The notes under the pieces were generated by a model. That model saw only the letters and a list, made by a program, of their open reading frames with translations, was not told the origin of the DNA and made no database searches. 64,000 nt of DNA, from assembly GCA_030686995.1 (NCBI GenBank), contig JARVZY010002396.1, positions 62,001 to 126,000 on the forward strand, in the 5' to 3' direction. The position numbers were made by a program, and so were the translations under genes. The number at the start of each line of letters is the position of its first letter. Within the stretch, counting starts at the first letter, position 1. Positions 9,933 through 19,753 of the stretch are shown here, in pieces. Origin of the DNA: Artemisia argyi. Lineage: Eukaryota; Streptophyta; Magnoliopsida; Asterales; Asteraceae.

Positions 9933-10505
9933 TGTTGGTGTAGAGATTCCTACGGCCCAACATCTCATCAAGTCCAACATATAAGCCCAACTGAGGTTCC
10001 ATTCTAAAACCAATTGGTGATAGAAGGAGTAGACCACCAAGCTTATAAGTTAACTTTGAGATTATAGTATTACCGATGTGGGATTGGGTTTGTACACCCA
10101 ACAGTTGGTAATGATTCACAGGCCTATATTGAAGCCAATTTCTTTTCAAGGCATCTTTGTAATTAACCAGGATTTGTGTGTGTGAGTAAAACTGTGTTGA
10201 TGGCACAAATTATGCAAACACTGTATATACTGATATCATATAAGGGACAATGTTTACAAGACTCGATCTAGTCCTATATATACTTTATGAAACGACATGA
10301 CAGTTGCTTTAGAAGCATTGTGTTGTTTCAACATAACTAATTTTAGTCTTTAACTGCCAACTAATAACTGACTTTCTAACAGGCTGTTTGGGTTAAGGCT
10401 TTGACCCAACCCATTACATGTAGCCTTTATAAAATACGACCCATAATACTTAAACATAAAATCTATATTGTACTATTAACATTCACAGACATTATATAGG
10501 TAACA
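9933..10505 (-). repeat. 5' LTR of the ARID element, interrupted
   Basis: Its terminal bases TGTTGG (9933-9938) are separated from the rest (10104-10505) by a 165-bp insertion flanked by GTTGG on both sides. Without the insertion the LTR would be about 403 bp, matching the 395-bp 3' LTR. Confidence 0.85.
9939..10103. mobile_element. 165-bp solo LTR or TRIM LTR
   Basis: The insert begins TGTAGAGATTCC and ends TACACCCAACA, a TG...CA end pair, and is flanked by a 5-bp duplication GTTGG (9934-9938 and 10104-10108). There is no coding capacity. Length and ends fit a solo LTR from a very small retrotransposon (TRIM-like). A MITE with TG/CA ends is less likely. Confidence 0.7.
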
Positions 10506-10770
10506 GCATTCTAGCTCTTCTTGTTTGCTTGGCACGCGGATACCAGGAAGAAAAAATCCCAGCAGCCACTGCGTGACATCATAAGTTTCGACTAATAATT
10601 AGGTAATTTTCAAGTATATAACTGACAGTAATTTAGATAGAGTTTTGAGATCAACCTGAAAGCCGAATAAGGAGATTGTGGATAAGCCGATCCAGGAATG
10701 CAAGGTGTACATATGTGGGATGTTGACTTCATTATGAAACTTGAACACTGCATAAACTCATGAAATTATA

Positions 10771-11889
10771 TGCAGCGCTCAAGACAAAGGGGGTGTTTGG
10801 GACACCCGTGGACTTTTGCGGCGTTAGTGGTAATTAATTTTTGTAAAAGTTATCGATGTTTTTTAAATGCACCCGGTCCCACACATATGGTGTTCAGTTC
10901 CTGTATATAAGTATCAAAGATCATTTGGCGTAGCGGTGTGTAATTGGCCATTTAGCCAATGTGAGTTCATTTTATTGAGATTTAAGACATAGGGGGTGTT
11001 TGGGATTGCATTTCCTCAATTTTCTACAGATTGGAAATTATGAGAATAGAGTTGTACTCCGTGTATGGTGTTCAGGCATGTATACTGCGTCTTGTATCAG
11101 CAACATATACATATTACTTATCACACACCGAAAAATGTAATTGATTCCCTTTTGGGATACCTTAAACAGATACTGTGTTTCTTACATTTTTCTTCTTAGT
11201 AGATTTTGATGTTCAGGGGGTATATTTATCTTAACTATTTTATTTATTTGTACTAGTGTCAAATTAATAATTTTCTGTGTTACTATTAACTGTTTTACTT
11301 CATAGCTGTTTTACTCTGAAAATTAGTATGTAAATGTGTTACTATAAGCCCTAGATTCAAGGTTATTATACGCCCAACTACAAGGATATAATAATTTATT
11401 AGTATGTAAATTAGTCTTTTATTTCTATTTTGTTAGTAAGGTTAATCTATAGCTTATGTGTTACTATTTTATCTTAACTGTTTTACTCAGGTCTATTTGG
11501 AGGTTAAAATTAGTATGTAAATGTTTTTGTTGATAGAACATAAATATTATTGTTGTCAGTTTTGTTTTCCACAATTAGTACGCCTAGAAAAGGATAATCT
11601 ATAACTCGTATGAGTAAAAAGAATGTTGGAAATAGTTAGACTGACTTATACAACGCGTATTAAAATCAAAGTTGTTGATGAATAGGACATATACCTTGAC
11701 TTCCAATTGCTAAAAAGAATAGTCTCTCAACCCAATTTACACGTTCATAGGCCCACATTGAATGTTCCTACTTGACTGATTGACTCTCATTTTTCAAAAA
11801 GTAAACTTTTAATTAATTGCTATAAAAATCACAAAAGATAGTGTTATTAAAAGAAATAGAGTTAACAAATTTAACATACCTTTCTCACA
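10771..11889. other. Intergenic, no gene seen
   Basis: AT-rich. It contains two GGGGGTGTTTGGGA motifs (about 10788 and 10991) that look like ends of decayed hAT- or PIF-type elements, and an ATGCACCCGGTCC motif shared with the insertion near 19.4 kb. The last 80 bases serve as the receptor-kinase promoter. Confidence 0.5.
11821..11829 (+). promoter_or_regulatory. Putative TATA box of the receptor kinase
   Basis: TATAAAAAT lies 61-69 bases upstream of the ATG at 11890. It is a good match in a plausible position, but the region is AT-rich, so it is unproven. Confidence 0.4.
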
Positions 11890-14220
11890 ATGGCTAGCTT
11901 GATTGCCTTTGCCTTAACCATTTCCCTTTCCTTCAATATAGCAACATCCCAATCAAATATAACCCGCGGTTCTTCGTTAAGTCCTAATGGCGCCAACAGG
12001 ACATGGTTGTCGCCATCAAGACTATACGCCTTCGGTTTCTACTCACAAAAAGATGGTTATGCCCTCGGTATAAACATTGCCCAAATTTCACAAATAAAGA
12101 CTATGGTCTGGACTGCCAGCCGTGAAAACCTTCCACTTTTAAATAATGCTACTTTACAATTCACAACCGACGGAAGGCTTGTTATAGACCAAGCACAAGG
12201 CCAACAGATTACTATATTTGGTGCTGGGGGTGCTTCTATTGCTTCCATGCAAGACTCTGGCAACTTTGTGCTCTATGATTCTCAAGGGACGGTACTCTGG
12301 CAAACTTTTGACAACCCAACGGATACCCTTTTGGCTGGTCAACGCCTTGTAGCTCGCAAAACGTTGTTCTCAAGTATCTCAGAGGTAGACCAGTCCATTG
12401 GGGTCTTCAAACTCGCGATGCAACCTGATGGGAATCTCGTGCAATATCCGAATGTTGGGACTCAAGATGCTGCTTATTGGGCATCCAACACAGCTGGGAC
12501 AGGGCCTAATGTGACACTAAATCTTGATTCTGATGGTTTCTTGTACTTACAAAACTCAACCAATTTGATTGGGAATTTAACGCAAAGAGGATATCCTAGA
12601 AACAATACAATCTATCGAATGAAAATCGATGTTGATGGTATCTTTAGAATGTACGCTCATGATTTACGAAACATGACTGGATCAGTCATATGGGCATCGT
12701 CGAATAACAAGTGTGCAGGCAAGGGTCTTTGTGGCATAAACGGATATTGTGAGGTCATGAACGATGATGCTCGATGTCGATGTTTACCGGGGTTTGAATT
12801 TGTTAATCCGGAACTGTGGAGCATGGGCTGCCAGAGGAATTACACCGTAGAAAAGTGCAAGATGAATGATTCGGGTACTGCTGTTAGAATGGAGAGTTTA
12901 CCTAATGCTCGCTGGGAAGAAGCCACATATGAGATTCCAGAAGCAACAACGACACAAGAAGAGTGTTCGGCTGCTTGTTTGAATGACTGCAACTGCGAGG
13001 TGGCGTTGTTCACTGGAGAAGAATGCAAATTGCAAAGGCTCCCTTTAAGATTCATGGAAGTAACTGATAGCGAGTCGAATGTTGGTTTGATTAAACAATA
13101 TTTAGCTTCTTTAAACAATGGATCAGATCCATCTAACCCTTCGATTCAAATCAAGAAAGCACGGCGAATGGGGATCTTGGTTACCGGTGTTTCACTTATT
13201 TCAATTTCCTCTCTTGTTTTGCTATTTTCAGGAGTATTAATTTATAAGGCTAGAGTTTGGGCATACCGAAAGGTATCTGATAATATAAACTCCCAACAAT
13301 TCGAAAACATGGGGCCGCGGGCATTTTCATATGCCGAATTAGAAAGAATTACAGACGGCTTTAAAGAAGAATTGGGTAGAGGATCATTTGGGATCGTTTA
13401 TAAAGGTATCATAGAGAGCTCGATGAAGGCGGTTGCTGTGAAGAAATTAAAGGAAGAGTTGGCTCAACATCGCGAAATAGAGTTTCAAACGGAAATGAAA
13501 GTGATTGGAAGAACTCATCACCGTAACCTCACAAAGTTGCTTGGTTATTGCTGTGAAGGTTCTGAAAGGTTGCTTGTTTTTGAGTACATGCCCCAAGGAT
13601 CGCTTGCAGATATAATATTTGAACCCAAAAGAAACACACCTTGTTGGGCGGAAAGAATTAGAATGGCGATTGATATTGCTCATGGGATCCTTTACCTACA
13701 TGAAGAATGTGAAACAGCCATAATTCATTGTGACATCAAGCCTCAAAATATCCTCATGGACGAGTATAATTGTGCCAAGATTTCTGATTTTGGATTAGCT
13801 AAACTACTTGAACATGACCAAACTCGAACGTCAACATTAATAAGAGGAACAAGGGGTTATGTTGCACCTGAATGGTATAAGAAGATGGCCATAACGGTTA
13901 AAGTGGATGTTTATAGCTTTGGGATTGTTCTTTTTGAGATTTTATGTTGTAGGAGGAGCGTGGAAAATAATTTTCCAGTTAATGAAGCCATTCTTGAAGA
14001 ATGGGTGTATGATTGTTATGAAGCAGATGAGTTATCGAAACTGGTGGATGGTGACAATGTAGATAAGGGGACATTGGAGCGAATGGTTAAAATAGGACTT
14101 TGGTGTATTCAAGAGGATCCTTCCCTTCGTCCCTCAATGAAGAAAGTAGTATTGATGCTCGAAGGGACTGTTAAAATCCCGGTACCTCCCAACCCTGCTT
14201 CATTCTTGAGTGTCGTTTAG
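11890..14220 (+). CDS. G-type lectin S-receptor-like serine/threonine kinase (LECRK-like)
   Basis: A single uninterrupted frame of 776 aa. It has a signal peptide (1-20), a bulb-type lectin domain (about 25-150), a cysteine-rich EGF-like segment (CAGKGLCGINGYC) and a PAN-like region. One transmembrane helix follows (about 427-452, ILVTGVSLISISSLVLLF). The cytosolic kinase has the glycine loop GRGSFG (about 496), lysine AVKK (about 517), HCDIKPQN (about 613), DFG (about 633) and APEW. All catalytic residues are present, so it is probably an active non-RD-type receptor kinase at the plasma membrane: the HCD motif lacks the arginine before the catalytic D. Such kinases act in defence or stress signalling. 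It is the only plus-strand gene in the b561 array and appears intronless, as is common in this subfamily. Confidence 0.93.
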   Translation: MASLIAFALTISLSFNIATSQSNITRGSSLSPNGANRTWLSPSRLYAFGFYSQKDGYALGINIAQISQIKTMVWTASRENLPLLNNATLQFTTDGRLVIDQAQGQQITIFGAGGASIASMQDSGNFVLYDSQGTVLWQTFDNPTDTLLAGQRLVARKTLFSSISEVDQSIGVFKLAMQPDGNLVQYPNVGTQDAAYWASNTAGTGPNVTLNLDSDGFLYLQNSTNLIGNLTQRGYPRNNTIYRMKIDVDGIFRMYAHDLRNMTGSVIWASSNNKCAGKGLCGINGYCEVMNDDARCRCLPGFEFVNPELWSMGCQRNYTVEKCKMNDSGTAVRMESLPNARWEEATYEIPEATTTQEECSAACLNDCNCEVALFTGEECKLQRLPLRFMEVTDSESNVGLIKQYLASLNNGSDPSNPSIQIKKARRMGILVTGVSLISISSLVLLFSGVLIYKARVWAYRKVSDNINSQQFENMGPRAFSYAELERITDGFKEELGRGSFGIVYKGIIESSMKAVAVKKLKEELAQHREIEFQTEMKVIGRTHHRNLTKLLGYCCEGSERLLVFEYMPQGSLADIIFEPKRNTPCWAERIRMAIDIAHGILYLHEECETAIIHCDIKPQNILMDEYNCAKISDFGLAKLLEHDQTRTSTLIRGTRGYVAPEWYKKMAITVKVDVYSFGIVLFEILCCRRSVENNFPVNEAILEEWVYDCYEADELSKLVDGDNVDKGTLERMVKIGLWCIQEDPSLRPSMKKVVLMLEGTVKIPVPPNPASFLSVV

Positions 14221-14856
14221 TTTTGTGAAATAGATCGTTATTCTACTTAGTTTCACATCCATATGAATTACATATATTGGAAATTTGTGTTATCCTTTGA
14301 TCATCAAGTGACTTTATTATGTGAATTTACCAAGCCTGTTTCGCTATTTTCATTATTTCAAATAAATATTTAGATCTTTTGTGTTACTATTTTGTTTTGT
14401 GCTGCTGTAAAGTGCAAGTCTTATTAGCTCGTAGCTCTCTTACCGTTTTACATGACCGTAATTAGTAATATAGCAAAAAGTGTAACACTTAGTAACTCTT
14501 GTCAACGTCACTGTAATTCAACAATATCTACCTTTAGTGACTAAACAGTTATTGTAACACGAATTTCTAGTGACGAGTTTACTGTTTCCATTTTCACTAA
14601 ACATGTGTTGATAATGACATTTCCGTAGTTAGATCCCTATACCTGTCACGTATGTCCATTTCGTGCAATACAAAACATGCATTAGAATGGAAGCAAGATT
14701 TCTCGTATAATATAGAGAATTGGAAATCTATCCATTGTACACAATAGCTAATTTTCCTTCCTATTTGTATATAGACTATTTTCATGACTATGTATAGGAG
14801 TAAGATATTAGTAGTTGATGATCGAACACATGAGGACATTTCCCATTAGATTATCC
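14221..14856. other. Intergenic, 3' flank of the receptor kinase
   Basis: AT-rich, no gene recognised. The frame at 14597-14839 has no family resemblance. Confidence 0.5.
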
Positions 14857-16060
14857 AGGGAAGGATGATGGTGAGGCGAATCAGCACGCTCACTTCTTCT
14901 TTGCCGTGTTGTAGATTATTTAGGAAGTGAAATTTCATACGGAATCCAGTCTCAGTAGTCAATTAATACTATTGTCATGAAGAAGATGCCTAAGCCAAAG
15001 AAAACATGCAATGGAGCCATCCTAGCCCTTCTTGCTGATTCTTTATCCGAGTACCAGCAGAAGAAACGTGCCAGTAGCCACTACATTGCATCCATAAATT
15101 CCGCTAATTAGTTATGTCTTGAAGCGTTATAAATTGCAAATAATATGTGCAACTAGATTCAACATGGAGTTCTATATATGAGAGTAACCTTGAAACTGAA
15201 TAAGCAGATGGTCAACAAGCCAATCCAGGAATGCAGGGTGTAATTATGCGGGAACCTGGAGTTCATGGTGGCAGGGTCCGACCTATAACTCATGCATACC
15301 CACGAAAAGTTAATATGATCACTATTTACTAAGTTATGTTTAGTAAATAATAAAAGTTATTCAGCTTGGTGTATACTTAAGATTTATTAGATTTGTTATA
15401 GTGTTGTAGTTCCAAGTAGGATTTTCTCCATAGATCTTAACGAGATGAAACTTAGCTTTATAAACACGCAGAGTTCCAACAACGAGTGCGATAAAATGCA
15501 ATATCAGATGGGCTAGCTTCTGTGTTTGCGCTCGTACTCTGATTGACTTAGTCACAACTTTTGCTGATTCAAATGCCATAACCAATTAATTCAGTGGGCA
15601 TGGACTAAAAACTGTATTGTTTTTGGACTTTAGAAGTTCAAACTGGTTACCTTCCCTGGTAAACATAATGAATCCATATATCATGAGAAGCGGATGCAAC
15701 TGCAAAAGGTAATGAAATTTTAACCCCTTCCACCCACTAACTGAAACCTTTTACAATGAACAAAAGAACATGCTATGCATATATATATATGTGTTTTTGA
15801 AATTCTGATAAAATTGCACAGATGTATAGATAGTTAAATTTGATTTCCATTCATTCAATTATACATTTACTTGCAGTTTTTACATGATTATGCCTCTATA
15901 TATAGTTAGAGTAATTATTAGTGAAAACTTACTTTAAAAAACATGTTATTGAAGCTCGAGCCTTCAGGAAACTTTGCCAGCCAAACTAGGACAACGATAG
16001 CAATTGATATCACTAACAAATGAGTGAATATGACATTATGACCATACGCATTGCTGCCAC
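14857..16060 (-). pseudogene. Cytochrome b561 copy C
   Basis: All four exon positions can be seen on the minus strand: exon 1 about 15933-16060, exon 2 15651-15699 (49 bp), exon 3 from 15563 and exon 4 from 15080. The start codon position reads GTG, and an 8-bp insertion (ATTATGAC near 16031) shifts exon 1. Exon 3 is split by extra sequence between the KFH and YTLHSWIG parts. In exon 4 the motif PWH is PLH, and a stop occurs at 14954-14952, well short of the normal end. Introns keep GT/AG ends. It is a clear, decaying tandem paralogue. Confidence 0.8.
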
Positions 16061-17484
16061 GGAAGCACCACCAATACAAAACAAAAAGACCGAACTACAA
16101 GATTAGTCTACTGAAATCAATTATGATACAAGACCAGAAAAGACATATCTAAACATAGAAATATTCATGCCTTTCTTAAAATAAATAAATAAATAAATAA
16201 AACATAGAAATATTCAAAAACAAAACAAACGGATTCTTGTTATATCAGGAAAAAGCTAGCACGAAATACTTAAAATCATAACGTTATACATTGTTATTAT
16301 CGTTTTAATTTCTGGATATAAGGCGACTATTAAATCTACATGGTCCAAGTCCACACAAATGAACTGTGAATCATTATATTGAGTGAAAATAGAACTGATA
16401 GATATCAATGTTGTTGATTTTAGTGTCATCACTTATATTTTATGTAATTGTGATTTACTTGAGATCAAGGGCTCTACTTGTTCTAGCTAGCTTGATGCCA
16501 TCACGAACAAAAAGAGGGGGTCAAGGGGGGTCGCGCCCCCTTGCGGGGTCAAGGGGCCGAGCCCTTTGCTGTGTCCCGCTCCCAGGTGAGCGGGCGGGGG
16601 TCGATGGGGGACGCCCCTCGCGGGGTTTGGGCAGCGCCCTAAAACCTAAACGATTTTTGGGATTCTAGTATTACCTTTTTTATTTCCAAACGGTTTTTTC
16701 CACCAAAAGTCGCCTCTTTTTCCCGATAGTCATGACCCTTCCCGCGAACCGATTTTAACTAACTTTCGGTTATGTACTTTCAAGATATATTGATCTCTTC
16801 CATAACATAACAGACATAACAACTTTCTTTGTATTTGCTTTGGTTTCTCGTGCCTTAGAAACAAAGTGTTGTTCTCTGTCTTATCCAATTGCGGAATTCG
16901 TGATACCCGAGGCATATATGGTCGAAATACTTCAATCTGATAATGATCCCAACACGATTCAGAGAACATATCAGGATTATTTCCACTCACACACATCAAA
17001 ATTCTAATAATCAATTACAATAAGATGGCAGGCAAACGAGCAACAAGTTGCGCCGAAACCAGCTTTTTGAATGGCAAACCAATCCTACTAAACATGAAGT
17101 TTTATGTCTTATGGGTCGAAAAATTACTTTGCACAAACCATTGAACCCTAGTAAAAATCTCCCCTACTTCCGAAGCTAGAAACCAAATGTATCAAAAGCA
17201 AAAGAAATAAACACGTGTTGATTTTCTAAACAAGCCTTCTCGTATTTAGCAACTTTGCTCGATTCCGCTTTCAACGCAGCTTGTCCCGCAACAAACCCAT
17301 TGTCCTTGAGCCCAATAAGAGAGGACACCCTAGTAAGATCCACACAAGCATGTTTCCCCCCGGCCTACCCAAACACAAGTATATCAGCCGGTCTTAAATT
17401 AGACCTCCCTTCAAGCGGATCCGTCAGAAAGTTCACTGGGGCCTCTCGTTTAAGAAGATCATATAGAACATCCCTAACCAAGTC
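16061..17484. other. Spacer with inserted repeats
   Basis: 16061-16375 matches the flank of copy E. About 16380-17484 is an insertion absent from the older block. It includes a GC-rich palindromic stretch (16510-16640) and a transposon-derived coding fragment (17095-17484). I could not find terminal repeats. Confidence 0.5.
17095..17484 (-). pseudogene. Transposon ORF tail (GKHACVDLTRVSSLIGL family)
   Basis: The minus strand encodes a conserved C-terminal module (APVNFLTDPLEGRSNLRPADI, GKHACVDLTRV, QHVFI, FAFDTFGF). I know it from repetitive reverse-transcriptase-like or transposon-associated ORFs of many plants. There is a TAG where tryptophan is usual (after DILVFG) and a frameshift after DTFGF. 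It is a dead fragment, and its exact transposon family is not settled. Confidence 0.5.
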
Positions 17485-18391
17485 AAATGAGGTGATGGAA
17501 GTTTAAGGAATAGTGATGTAAAAGATTTCTATATAGAGAATCCCAATTTGATACAAACCAATAGTATATCCAAACTGATATCAAATGGAAGGCTAAGATA
17601 TGCATTAGTGATGTGATATTATGATGTGTGCATCAATTTATGTGGTGTAACTATCAACACCCTAAGTTTTTGCGGGGTACTAATATGAGGCTAGTATAAG
17701 TTTTGGGTCAGTATGCCCCCAGAAGGACGATAGAAGTAAAGCTTGACTTATAGAACGAACCATGTCTAGTAAGGTCCAAAATCGTCTTTCACATACTCCC
17801 TTTAATTGCGATGTATATGGTGGAGTCATCCATGAGTTAGTTCCACAGCTTCTAAGATGTTTTTCAAACTCTTGGCTAAGATACTCATCACTTATGTCCA
17901 ATCCAAGTGCTTTAATCGTCTTGCCTTTTTGTTTATACTTCATTTTGACATTCTTTGAAATCCCCAAATCATATCTTCTCGGCAACTAAGGTTAATAAAC
18001 CTTTACTTTAAAATCATTTATCGCAAGAAAGTTGTTAATTATAATTGTATATTACGATATTCATTATTAATGCAATTTTTCAAGAGTGACATAAAGTTCA
18101 AGTTTTGAACCATCGATCTAATTAGAAACAAAAGTTATCAATGTAACTCAGGGTAGTATTACATCTCAGAAACATCATATCAACAGGAAAGCAAGTACTA
18201 GAAGATATCGGTGTGAACAAAAGCAAATATAGCTTAGATTCAAAAAACAAATATTAATTACACAAAACATATAAGGCTATTGCCAAAGCCTGTAGTATTA
18301 CACAAGATTTATTAATATACATTAACTAGAATGAACTGCAACGAATAAATCTGGTTAATGATCATAGACATAGGGACAATGTCAATGGCCA
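17485..18391. other. 3' flank of b561 copy B (younger block)
   Basis: Aligns with 5072-5830 and 7890-7976. Contains the Copia integrase fossil at 17680-17985; the rest is AT-rich without a gene. Confidence 0.6.
17680..17985 (-). pseudogene. Copia integrase fossil, younger copy
   Basis: A 101-codon minus-strand frame with the integrase core order KGKTIKAL, EYLSQEF, LRSCG, TPPYTSQLKGVCERR, TLLDMVRS and SFWG. In active elements the second block is a DRGGEYLS-type segment and the third QHNGVSERR; here DISDEYLS and QLKGVCERR show decay. Nothing else of the element remains. Confidence 0.75.
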
Positions 18392-19753
18392 TTAGTTTCT
18401 TCGGGGTAGGATGACGCTAAGGCCAACAGCTATCCCGAAAAGGAGTATCAACAATCCTGTAAAGTTGATAATCAATGCTTCTTGTTCACGTCGTAGGCCA
18501 TGGAAAACTTGGGTCAATCCGGTCAGAGCAATCACTATCGTCATGAAAAAGATAACTATGCCAAAGAAAGCATGCCATGGAAGCATTCTAGCTCTTCTTG
18601 TTTGCTCAGCACGCGGATACCAGAAAGAAAAGAATCCCAACAGCCACTGCGTGACATCATAAGTTTTGGCTAATAGTTAGGAATTTTTTTAAGCATTTAA
18701 CAGGCAAAAATATAGATAGTTGAGATCAACCTGAAAACCAAATAAGGAGATGGTGGATAAGCCTATCCAGGAATGCAGGGTGTACATGTGTAGGAGGTTG
18801 ACTTCATTATGAAACTTAAACACTGCATAAACTCCCACAATTGCAGCCACAAGTGCAATAAAGTGAAATATCAGATGAATTGCTTTTTGTGCTTTTCGCT
18901 TTGCACCTGGTATTGCCTTGTACACGATGATTGCTGATTCAAAGACCATCATCAATTAGATATGAATGGATTATAGTAACATGCCTTTGATGGTATAGTG
19001 GTACCAAAGTTTTTGGGTTCAAGTCTCAGCGGAACATGTGTATTTGCAGTTAAAGAAAAGGTCCATATAAATTAATATGTTACCTTCCCCGGAAAATAAT
19101 AGGAATCCAAGTATCATGAGAAGCAGATGCAACTACAAAACGTAATGAAATGTTTAATACTTGATCAACCAGCTATGGAGTGTTTGAAATGATTTATTAA
19201 GGGTTTATAAATTAAACTGTGCGTGTTGAATAAGCAACGTTTAATATACTTTTTCAAAGGAAGCTATCAAGGACGGAATCCCGCGGGTGCCCGGGACCCC
19301 TATGGATTTTTTCAATATAGTGTTAATTTTTTTTAAAAACATCAACTTTTCGTAAATACATCTTAAATGCACCCGATCCATCAAAATGTGTTTCTATATT
19401 ACGGTTCCAAATAATTTATGCACCCGATCATACTTAGTCCTGGTTCCGTCCCTGGTTCAAGCTATATTCCTCAAACTGAAAATAAGCAGCCCTACTAAGC
19501 ATTCCAAAACACCTACCTTATCTAACCGGGCTAAACACTAAAGAAATCAACACAAGCACAATATACATGTTAAGTAACTACGAAAACATACATTGAAAAT
19601 CTTGTTTTTATGGAAATGAGCCTTGAAAGCAAATCCTCCACGGAACTTTAGGAGCCAAACCAGGGTAAGAGTTGCAATAGATATCACCAACAGATGTACA
19701 AATACAGTCACAGGTGCAGCTGACAGATTATAAGTCGAACCACCTTTAGCCAT
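18392..19753 (-). CDS. Cytochrome b561 copy B (transmembrane ascorbate ferrireductase type)
   Basis: Four exons: 19592-19753, about 19085-19132, 18731-18933 and 18392-18646. The predicted protein is about 222 aa. Six hydrophobic helices and four heme histidines are in place (about H56, H90, H124 in YTLHSWIG, H163 in LPWH). Such proteins pass electrons from cytosolic ascorbate across a membrane, often the tonoplast, to monodehydroascorbate or ferric chelates. The start MAKGGSTYN was chosen because it gives the family length; a longer in-frame start exists at 19795. Caveat: a full exon 2 needs 49 bp as in copies A and C, and I read 48-49 at its GGGGAAG end. One base fewer would shift the frame. 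Intron 1 holds a MITE-like insert. Confidence 0.8.
18975..19050 (+). repeat. tRNA-like or SINE remnant in copy B intron 2
   Basis: Contains TGGTATAGTGGTA (box A-like) and GGTTCAAGTCTC (box B-like) about 20 bases apart, which is too close for a normal tRNA. It is probably a decayed tRNA-derived SINE head. Confidence 0.35.
19258..19460. mobile_element. Probable MITE in copy B intron 1
   Basis: The left end AAGGACGGAATCC is inverted relative to the right end GGTTCCGTCCCT, and AAGCTAT occurs on both outer sides as a likely 7-8-bp duplication. No ORF. Probably a hAT-type MITE, partly decayed. Confidence 0.45.

Larger units (their letters stand above)
8178..10505 (-). mobile_element. Non-autonomous LTR retrotransposon carrying an ARID domain
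   Basis: The target duplication GCATT lies at 8173-8177 and 10506-10510, inside a b561 exon. The 3' LTR is 8178-8572. The 5' LTR is 9933-10505, itself interrupted by a 165-bp insertion. Adjoining the 5' LTR on the minus strand is a primer-binding site TGGTACCAGAGCC (9919-9931), close to the initiator-tRNA-Met site of Copia elements. A purine tract AGGGAGGAGA precedes the 3' LTR. The only coding content is a protease-like segment fused to an ARID domain. No Gag, integrase or reverse transcriptase is present. LTRs differ by roughly 5-6%. Confidence 0.9.
7977..10770 (-). pseudogene. Cytochrome b561 copy D, split by a retrotransposon
   Basis: On the minus strand, part of exon 3 (about 10656-10770, including the heme-ligand motif YTLHSWIG) is joined by an intron to exon 4. 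Exon 4 is interrupted at codon 20-21 by the LTR element at 8178-10505 and continues from 8177 to the stop at 7977. The exon also has single-base losses before and after the insertion compared with copy B (in the FFSFW and IFFMT regions), and the fourth heme motif PWH has become PSH. Exons 1 and 2 are not recognisable upstream. It is non-functional, and was probably already decaying before the insertion. Confidence 0.8.
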
